Origin: Doryteuthis pealeii
Lineage: Eukaryota; Mollusca; Cephalopoda; Myopsida; Loliginidae
Length of the DNA stretch: 64,000 nt
NCBI GenBank assembly: GCA_023376005.1
Contig: CM042160.1
Location: 84,498,729 to 84,562,728 of the forward strand
Reading direction: 5' to 3'
Under the pieces are notes generated by a model. It was not told where the DNA came from, searched no databases, and saw only the letters and a list, made by a program, of their open reading frames with translations. A program made the translations under genes and the position numbers. This document shows, piece by piece, positions 49,142 to 60,556 of the stretch; position 1 is the stretch's first letter, and every line of letters begins with the position of its first letter.

Positions 49142-51310
49142 CTGGAAAAAAAAGTTCATCTTGGAAATTTACGTGACATTCCAGATTAATCTTCTTTTTT
49201 TTCTTAGAAAACTAACAAAAGACGACCAATGTCATTGGGTACCATTATAGTATGTGGCCTACCTTTTGAATAGGGCCTATGAAACGTCTCTCTTATAGTA
49301 TGTGGCCTACCTTTTGGATGTGGCCTACGAAATCGTGTCTCTCTTATAGTATGTGGCCTACCTTTTGAATGGGCCTATGAAACGTGTCTCTCTTATATTA
49401 TGTGGCCTACCTTTGAATGGGGCCTACAAAACGTGTCTCTCTTATATTTGTGGCCTACCTTTTGAATGGGGCCTACGAAACGTTTCTCTCTTAATTATGT
49501 GGCCTTACCTTTTGAATGTGCCTACGAAACATGTCTCTTATATCATGTGGCCTACCTTGAATTGGGCCTTATGAAACGTCTCTCTTATAGTATGTGGCCT
49601 ACCTTTTAAATGGGGCCAACGAAATCGTGTCTCTCTTATAGTATGTGGCCTACCTTTTGAATGTGGCCTACGAAACGTGTCTCTCTTATAGTATGTGGCC
49701 TACCTTTTGAATGTGGCCTACGAAACGTCTCTCTTATAGTATGTGGCCTACCTTTTGAATTGGGCCTATGAAACGTCTCTCTTATAGTATGTGGCTTACC
49801 TTTGAATGGGGCCTACGAAACGTGTCTCTCTTATATTATGTGGCCTACCTTTTGAATGTGGCCTACGAAACGTCTCTCTTATAGTATGTGGCCTACCTTT
49901 ATGTTAGTTGATAACTGAGGTTGAGTTAAAGTGAAGTTTCTTTACTATTTATACGTACTGATCTAAGGGGAGGCAACTATGTTTGATTTTACTCGACGAT
50001 ATAACTGTAAATTATTTGCACTAGCAAATATATGCACCCTCCGGGTGCAAGTATTTAATTTTTAATGTAATAAAATATTGTATTAAATTAGAAAGGCTAA
50101 TGAAACTAAATAAGAATACAGATATAAAGATTTGAAACAGAGGGAGTATAATAAAAAATGGAACTACTGAAACTTACTCTTCCATCACTCTCGTCTTTCA
50201 TTATTTTTTCTAATTTAAGTATTTAGTTATAAGAGGAAGTAAAGAATAAAATGACAGTTATTTTATCTTGTTAATGGATTTCATTTGAGATTCATTGAAG
50301 AGATTTTTGCTTATATTCATTAAAATAAAACCAAACAGTTAGAAATCAATAATACTAAGCACATATTTATTAAATTCGATTTTTTAATATTAATATGCAA
50401 ATTAGCCAGTTCACACTGTAAACCGCCATTTTGTTGTGCATATAAATATAATTGCATGTTGTCAGTATGGAGGCATAGTTAACAGTATTAATAATGTAAT
50501 ACAATTTTATTAATAATTGAGGTTTAGATAAAAATAAAATCATGGAGAATGTGATGTCAATAACTAAGAGAATTGTGACTTGAGTAGGAATATAGTCTCG
50601 GTTACAGACAGAAAAACACACAATCTCCATTATAATAAGATTAAGAATAGTTACTAGAAGCTATAATTCTTTACTAAACCTTATCATTAATTACTTGAGA
50701 CAATATATATGTGTGCAAATAAATGACAATTACAAGATAGAAATAATTACTTGAAATTTCAGTATTAGATCGTAAACATAAAAGCATACAAATATACTAT
50801 GAGATAATTGTGATCCAGTTGAAGGGGAGATATTTTAGTATTTATTGTGAACTGATCCAGGGAGGTAACTATGTTTGATATCACCACTAAAAACAAACGA
50901 CAGCCATGTCATCACCAACATTATAAGATTAAGAAACCGCCAGAAAAAAAGATGATAGAAAAATTACTAAATAGAAAGACAGCTCGTGTCGAAATGTCGG
51001 CATTTGAATAAATACCTGCTATGCCATTTATCTTCAGACTAATTTAACACTACGCTGCACTGCCCCGTTCTATTCAGAAGATTAAAAAGAGAACAGACCA
51101 AATGACTCACATGTTCATGCCACCAGTAAAGTCCAAGCGCGTTGTTGTCATAAAGAAAGACTCTGTAGCGCCTGCCCAGAATTCCTGGAAATTGCTCATG
51201 GCATAATGATAGTTTCCTTTGGTCCAGAGACGTTGCTGTTTTGCTTGCACAAAAGCGGCATCAGCCTAAAAAAAAAAGAAGACAAAAAAAAATATGTGAA
51301 AGCAAGGGAA

Positions 51311-51354
<44 letters not shown>

Positions 51355-51501
51355 AATGAAGAATAAATACAGAAAATGAAGGAGGAAAATAATGATAAAA
51401 AAGAATAAAAACAAACAATAAGAGAAATCAAAAGAAAGACAAAATCGAAGGACGAGAAAATAATTTATATATATATATATATATAAATTATAATCGTTAT
51501 A

Positions 51502-51562
<61 letters not shown>

Positions 51563-51709
51563 GAGATTATGTGCTTAATTAAAGTCATACCTAATTTTCA
51601 TTTAATTATAATTAATTAATTAACAAACTTAGGTATTACTTTAATTAAGCACATAATCTCCCACAAATTGTCGGCCTTCGCCATTTCAAACACATTGTTT
51701 GACTACTTC

Positions 51710-51756
<47 letters not shown>

Positions 51757-51869
51757 TACCTTTCCTAGAGGTATTAGCGCTATGTGAAAATGCCAACAGC
51801 TTCGTCCAGGAATTGAACTCGAATCGACGAGTTCATTTCCCACGACTCTAACCACTAGCCCACGCGCCT

Positions 51870-51921
<52 letters not shown>

Positions 51922-52109
51922 ACACACGCACGCACGCACATATTATATAATATAATATATATATATATATACATATATATATGTGTGTGTGTGTGTGTGT
52001 GTTTGTCGACTCTAACCACATAGCGCTAATACCCCTGGGAAAGGTATGAATCCATATATATATATATATTTCTCTAGACACACACTTGTGGTGTGTGTGT
52101 AAGTGGTTT

Positions 52110-52146
<37 letters not shown>

Positions 52147-54357
52147 ATACAAGTAGTTTTCGTGCTGTAGGCGGCTCGCAATCTGCATGTTTGACACCGC
52201 AGAGATAGTGTAAATCTTTTTTTTTTTTTTATTACCCCTTCTTGCATAATTTGGAGGCAAGTACACCTGATTGTATGTGCAAATTCGTGCACAAGGATAT
52301 TTTCGTGGTGATTGTAAGGATCATTCTTGCTACACGTTACAATATCTTCAAGGCAAACTGCAATTTGTCCAGCCAGTCCACCAAGGCCGGAAAATTTTCG
52401 ACCGTCACCCGAACATGTTGAACGACAATTTCCATCCACACCGACCTGGAATAACGAAAAAAAAAGATATTTTGTTCAAATTTCAAGAGACACTACCCTT
52501 AACTCTTTTTCTACAAAATTTCCCAAACGACTGTTCCAATTTTCTTTGTATTTTAAGGCCGGTTTAGCTCAGTCGGTAGAGCGTCCGGTTATGAACCACA
52601 AGGTTCCTGGTTTGATACTGTCCCTCGCATACTCAGCGTATGACTAGCACAGGGATCTGTGCGGTAAAGTAAGGAGCTGATGGTAAGTGGTGGTGTTCCT
52701 CCTCAGATGCCCAAACGATCTCCTTGGTATGGCAGTAGTGAAAAGGGATAGAATCCCTTGCTGTCTGGTAGGGACTATCATAATTGCCACCCGATAGGGT
52801 GGCTTTTAAGCTAGCACATTTATATACTAGTTGAAGTACACAACTATGACACAACTAAGTATTCATGACTTATAAAATTACTGTAATGTGATATTCTAAA
52901 TATTGTTGATACTTAAGAGATTTGTGAATTTCAACATGTTTTGTTTTTGTCCGGGTTGTAAGTCCTAACAAAGTGATAAAGCTATACAATTATATTACAT
53001 ATTCAACTTAAAGAATTACCTATAAACCTAATTAGCTATATCTTATTATAATGGAGATTGTGTGTTTTTCTGTCTGTAACCGAAACTATATTACTATACA
53101 AGTCACAATTCCCTTTGTTATTTATGTCACATTTTCGATGCTTTTATTTTATTCAAACCTCAATTACTAACAAAATTGTTTTACATCATTAAGACTGTTG
53201 ACCATATCTACATGCTAATAACACGCAGTTGTACTTATATATACAACAAAATAGCGGTTTACAGTGTTAATGGGAAGTTTAATTTGCATATTGATATTAA
53301 AAATTTGATTTTAATAAATATGTGCTTAGTATTATTGATTTCTAATTGTTTGGTGTTATCTTAAAGAGTATGAGCAAAAATCTCGGGGATAAATCTTAAA
53401 GGAAATCCATTAACAAGAAGAAATAACTGTAATATTATTCTTTACTTCCTATTTTAACTAAATAGTTAAATTAGGAAAATTTACCAATGAAAGACGGGAG
53501 TAACGGAAAATGATGGAAGAGTTAGTTTCAAAGTTGTTCTATTTTTCAATTATACCCCCTCTGTTCCAAATCGTTTTATCTACATTTTTATTCAGTTTTA
53601 TTAGCCTTTCTAATTTAATATGATACTTTATTATATTAAAACTTAAATACTTGCACCCGGAGGGTGCATATATTTACTAGTTAAATTAAAACTTATTATT
53701 TATTTTGCTGAGATAAATAATTCCGTATTTCTTTCTTTCAAAATTTGTAAATTTAAATTCTCTACATCTAGGGGACGGGTTAGCTCAGTCGGTAGAGCAT
53801 TCGGCTAGAAACCACAAGGTTCCTAGTTCGCTACCGGTCCTCGCCAACTCAGCGTATGAGTAGCACAGGGATCTGTGCGGTAAAGTAAGGAGCTGATGGT
53901 AAGTGTGACGTTCCTCCTCAGATGCCCAAACGATCTCCTTGGTATGGTGGTAGTGAAAAGGGGATAGAATCCCTCGCTGTCTGGCTGATACCGACTTTAG
54001 GTTATTATTTTTCACGCTGCGATTTTACAGTGTAAACAAATGACACGTGTGTGAGCCACTGCCAGGAGTTTATGGTAGGATCGCAGTAATGTGAGAGCCG
54101 CTGTGAGTGGTTAACGTAGGTGAAGAGTTAAAATGCTTTTGTCAGTATGGCCATATATTACTGTTTTTGCGTTGTTTAATTTCTCAACAGTAAACTTTAC
54201 AGAGAGAACGCGGATATGTTATTATAATGAAGATTCGGTGTCTGGTTGTCTGTAACCAATACCCACCGGAATTACACGACTTTATCAATGAGTATTTAAT
54301 GAAAAAATCAAAACACTCTACCTTGATGATGACATTTTATTTACATGCTTAATTATA

Positions 54358-54391
<34 letters not shown>

Positions 54392-54513
54392 TACTCTTTT
54401 TGAGTTTTCACATCAGCATTAGCTGATGGTCTTTCACTGGAATCTGAGTGACAGCAAGTCTCCTCGGGTCTCTAGGACTCTTCTGGGTATTCTGGCAGAT
54501 TACAGCATTATTA

Positions 54514-54556
<43 letters not shown>

Positions 54557-54810
54557 CTAAAATGATTTCAAATAGAATACTGTACGTGTAAGCAAATTTT
54601 GGTCGAAAAACGTGTCGACATATAACATATATATACTTTTTTCCATTTATCTTTGCAAGACACACACACACACACACACACATACGCACGCACGCACGCA
54701 CACGCACACGCACACACACACACTTCTTTTTCTTCTTTTGAAAGTCCGTTGCAGGTGACGATGACGTCACTCCATATCTTCTGTTGTGGACCCTCTGGTG
54801 GCACACACAC

Positions 54811-54855
<45 letters not shown>

Positions 54856-54887
54856 TGTGTGTGTGTGTGTGTTTGTGTGCGTTTGTA

Positions 54888-54918
<31 letters not shown>

Positions 54919-57900
54919 TGTGTGTGTGTGTGTTTATGTATCTCCGTTTATAAGACTGTAAATCTCTTATCTTTTAATTCCTGCGTTCTCTTTGAAAATA
55001 TGTTGGACGAAAGTTTTTATTATAATATTTATAAAACCCTGTTCATGTGTAGGTATTCACTGTAGAACGTCGCTTATGATCTCTTCCTTGCTTGTGTCCT
55101 GCACGTTTTGTTCGTGTTATATTGCCGTCTGGGTAAATATTATAGCGAGGGATCCGTTTCTATTCTATTCTTCTAATGAGAGACACCCGTGGTTGTGCCC
55201 TCATATTTAGTTGTCTATTTTCATTATGGGGGATATCCGTGGTTATATCTTCCATATACAATCTTCTACTTACTTTTGAGTAGCTGTCTTCATGGCTGGT
55301 ATTTCTTCTATGTTTCTTTTAACTGGTTTGGTTCTGTCTTCTTTTGTTCACTGGTCTGGTAAGATACGCCAAATTTGTCATAGTTCTTAGCGACAAACTC
55401 AAGCTGTATAGTTTTTTTCATGATCACATTTTATTCAGACTTTAAATCTTGAAAATTTCTCAACCAATCCTAAGTCCATCCTTACATCATGAGGGCTTGC
55501 TGCTGACTTATTCTAAACAAAAACCCTTTTCCACGATTTCGTATCCGGAAATCGAAGTTTACGCCAAGGTTATCTCGCGTCAATCATCTAATGGTCTCAA
55601 CAACACTTGAATTTAAATCTGTTTCTACACCAACCGTCTAAAAAAGACGACGGTACCCTCCATCAAAATATGATATTCATCTTATTTGGATGGTTAGTGT
55701 GATAGGAGGTAAGTAGCCGTACAGCTACTTTCTTGTGGGGTGCGAGTTCCAAGATTTGTTCAAGACAGCACGCAGCATCTCTGTGAAGCTCCTATTTATT
55801 TTTTTCTCTTAGCACTTCATAAGAGTCCAAAAATAACAGAAACTGATGCTTCTGCAACAGCATATCTTGTTCATCTTATTTGGATGGTTTGGGTGATGAG
55901 CAGCTAGTGGCCATACAGCTGCTTTCTTGTGGGGTGCGGCTTTCAAGATTTGTACAAGACAGCACGCAGCATCCCATCTAGCTTTTTCTCTTAGCACTTC
56001 ATTCGAGTTCAAGTTGTGCCAGCCCTGATACAGCCATTGCTTCGAAACAAGCATCGTGCTAAGTTATCAACGCAAAATGTGTTTAAATGGTTTAATTTCT
56101 ATTATAAAAAAAAAAACCCGAAAAGTTTCTTACCTCGACATCCGGGCCTATCAGCTAATCGTGCAAACTCTGGATACGCAGCTACGGATTCAAACCTGCT
56201 GAAAATACCAACACCGTGACTCCGGCTGAGGGAGTTGAAAATATTTGACGGCATGTTGCGCAACATATGGCTAACAATTGAGGCCGCCTAGAAAAGAAAA
56301 TTTAAAGAAATTATTTTTTAAAAAGAAAAAAACAAAAACAAAAAACAAAAAGAAACAAAAAGAAACGAACATCCATTGAAATTGAATATTTCGTCCCAAA
56401 CTATTCGACGCCAATTGGATAAATTTGGTTGGTTGGTTTATTGGATTTTACGGCATGTCAACACTTGTTGGGTTATTTTATGCCGAAGACATTTTGTTTT
56501 ATTAATTCTTGATGGGTATTGAAAATTCTTTTTTTTTTTCTAAACAGATTTTTAAATACATTTAAAACTCATGTTTTCTATTTAACCAATATATGGGACC
56601 CTAACACTTCGGACCTAACACTGGACCTGGGAATAAACAGTGTAAATATGAATGCAATGCCCTAACTGCTAGGCATAAAATAGCTCAGATCGATTGACAT
56701 GCCATTAAAATCAATCAATAATCCAATTCTGAAGCTTTTAGGAATGTGGCATACTTTTCATTAGACAAAAAAAAAACAGCACAAAAAAAAAACAGCACAA
56801 AAAAAACAGCACAAAAAAAAAAGCACAAAAAACAACATTTGTAACCCGACCACAAAAGAGTTAAACATTGCAAATTTGTCAAAAAATATGATAGAATAAA
56901 CAATGGGCACATGGTCATCCCATCGTCGTGTAATGGTTAGTAAGCTAGTCTCGTAGATCCATTACTACTGAATAGCGAGTTTGATCCTCGCTGGATGCCC
57001 CACACTTGTGGCTTTGTGTCATTCTAACCGTGACAAACAGGTTGGATAGGATAGTGTCCCACGGTCGTATATCTATCTATTTACCAACCCCTCTGCACGA
57101 GCAGGATGCGACACAAGGTCAATTTCTCAAGCGGAGTTTAACAGGTTTAAATTCAGAGTTTTCCTTCTCCTAGACTGGTTACCTAGCCATGGTTAAAGAA
57201 CCCAGTCTGCCCTGCTATTCACCCATAGCTGGGGGGAGAGTAGGATTCATACCTTTCCCAAGGGTATTAGCGCTAAGTGAAATGCAATTACCACGTCCAG
57301 GATTTGAACTCGGGGCGACGAGTCCATTTCCCATGACTTTAACCATTACACCACGCGCTTCCTGTCCCATGGTCGTATAATGGTTTGTAAGCTAGTCTCG
57401 TAGACCCATTACTACCGCCATCCTGTCGGTGGGGCGTTAGAATGCACCGACTGCACCTCTGCAGAGGGGTCAAACTACCCCAAGTGGGGCCACCTGTTGG
57501 TCGTGGGTGGTGACCCGTGATGCTTAAGGACGAAGTCTTGGTGGATGACCTGAAACACTCCACTTTGGCCCTTACTTAGGCTAGACGGGCGGTCCGAGAG
57601 ACCCAGCCCCCCCCCCCGAACATTCGGCTGGTCACGTCAAGCCCAACCTTATTGCCCTTATGGTAAGCCCCAACCATTTTTTTATCATGTGGGTGCTAGA
57701 AGGTGATGGCTGAGTGTCTATATATCCTGAGAATGACGTTAAACTTTATCTGATAGTGAGGTTCCAGTTCTGGAGGTTTGGAGAATGTGGAGCACCCCTT
57801 CATCACTATTGCTCCCTGGTCCACTCTGACCCGGAGTGGTAGTACCTGTTAGGGTCCCATCTATGGGTTAAATAGAAAAACATGAGTTTAGAAACAAAAT

Positions 57901-58495
57901 TGAGTATCCATTTAATGATTACTTTATTTCAAAACTTTATCGGCATTAAATGACCCACTGAGGTTGATATGACGTAAAACAAAACAAACCAAACCAAACC
58001 ATTACTACTGAATAGCGAGTTCTATCCTTGGTGGATGTCTCATACTTGCGACCTTGTGTCATACTCTAATAGTAACGAATGTGTTGAGTAAATACGTAAA
58101 TGGGCACATGTTTATGGTCAAGAATTTCACCAGGAATCCGTTTATGACGTCTAAATGAAAAAAATCAAAACATTCTACCCTGATGATGACATTTTGTTTA
58201 CAAGCTTAATTATATATTTTTCTTCTATTATTATTATTATTATTATTTTATTTTTTATTTTCACATCAGCTAATGCTGATGGTCTTTCACTGGAGTCTGA
58301 GTGACAGCAAGTCTCATCGGGTCTCCAGGACTCTTCTGAGTATTCTGGCAAATTGCAGTAGTGCAGTGTTCTGAATGGTATCAATCCTTCCTCTGATTTC
58401 CAGACTTTCCAAAACCCTTTTCCAATCCTTTTGGGGACCATTCCAAGTGCACCAACTACAATTGTATTATTATAGTAGTAGTATTATTATTATTG

Positions 58496-58539
<44 letters not shown>

Positions 58540-59666
58540 CCATGGGCTTTATTTCCACTTTTCTTGAATATATATATATATATATATATATATTATTTAT
58601 ATATATATATATATATATATAATATATGGGGGGGGGTGATAAATTCCAAATTCAATCAAGTTTATTGTCCCTTTTATTTTCAATGATATAATCCGATCGT
58701 GTGGATATTCATAATACTCCAGACACTAACAGATTAAAATATGATACTTAGGGACTGTCTCGCAAGGGCCTCCACCACCTGCACTGGTGGGGGTCAGAGA
58801 TTAAGTGAGATTTCAATTGTGAATGCCCAATCAAAGTATAAGTATTACAACCGCCTTTTAGTAAAGAATACATTCAATTCTACATCTCCTTCGTATTTCA
58901 TGTTGTTGGTTGGTTGGCTGGTTGGTTGGGTTTTACGGCATGTCAACCCATTGGATCATTTTATACCGAAGACGTTTTGGTTCATTCATTTTTCATGATT
59001 ACTCGGTTATCTTGTAAACTCAACATTTCTTTTTATACACATTTTTAGAACTCATTTCATTCTATTTAGACCCATAGGTGGGACCCTAACAGGTACTACC
59101 ACTCCGGGACAGAGTGGACCAGGAAGCAGTGGGGAGGAAGGGGTGCCCCACATTCCCCAAACCTCCAAAACTGGAACCTCACCATCAGATAGAGTTTAAC
59201 GTCATTCCCGGAACATGTAGACCCTCAGCCAGCCTTCTAGCGCCCATATGATAAAAAAAGGGTAGGTGTATGCCGATACGGTTATTTTCAAAAGTTTAAA
59301 CATTTCAGAGGAAATCATTTTATGACTAATAATTATGATAAATAAATTAAACATGCTTGAAAATTTTGCATTGACACATAATATATATATATATATAGTT
59401 TTTTTCAGTAGTTAGGGTCTTTCCATGTGTGGTTTAACCAAGCTGATGCAGTAGACCATAAGGAGAGCTCAATGTGCCTAATACCAGTGAGTAAAAGGAC
59501 AGAGCAAGATATTTAGTAAATGAACAAAAAACTGTAAACTTGCTTCATTACAATAATTTATTTCAACCGTATTAATACGGCATCTTCAGATTAAACCTGA
59601 AGATGCGTTTTAATACGGTTGAAATAAATTATTGTAATGAAGCAATTTTAGAGTTTTTTCTTCATT

Positions 59667-59722
<56 letters not shown>

Positions 59723-60114
59723 TCATCATCATGTCGCGCTTTCAGCGCGGATATCCATGACAATCTCTCTCCATCCGTCCCTATCGCTCATCATTCTCGG
59801 GAGGTCCTCTATGCAGCATCACGCATCCGCACAGAGCTGATCAACGTACGTCTTTGCTGGTCGGCCCACACTGGCGTGTCCATGTGCTGGCTTCCACAGG
59901 AGGACATCGCTTATGAGTTCGTCCTTGCTTCTCAGCAGTGTCCCGCGTGTCTTGTCCGTCTTACTCGGATGGTTTGTGTGATATGTGGCAGGTGGCCGTA
60001 CAGCTGTTTTCTCCTAGGGTGTTGTTTCCATGTCTTGTTCAGGATCACCCGCAGCATTCTTGTGCAACTCCCTCCTCATCCTAAGACTAGCGCCTATTGA
60101 TGAGTCAACAACCA

Positions 60115-60174
<60 letters not shown>

Positions 60175-60506
60175 ATAAAAGGTGGCTTACCGGTGAATAT
60201 GGGCACGATCGTTGGATTCTCTTACACCTCATAACCCATACTGTTATTAGACAACCATATTCTAGTAAAATAAATTCGCACAAATCGATTCACAACTTTT
60301 GTTTACATTTTAATCCTCACGAAAAAACAACTTCCGGTGAGAAATTTCAAAACCATAAACAAGCGTTCCTTAGTAACGTAACATCTTATACAATGAACAC
60401 ACGTGTGATCGGCTGCAATTAATCGGTACCTTGATTAATTCAGTGGATTTAACCCTGAAGATCCTTATGGTGAAACTCGAGTGGGTTTCTATTGTATCCA
60501 TTTTAT

Positions 60507-60556
<50 letters not shown>

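Noticed and set aside
52558..52630. tRNA gene
   Set aside because: tRNA-like A and B boxes belong to the S1 SINE head; the same body follows in eleven copies and the cloverleaf is imperfect.
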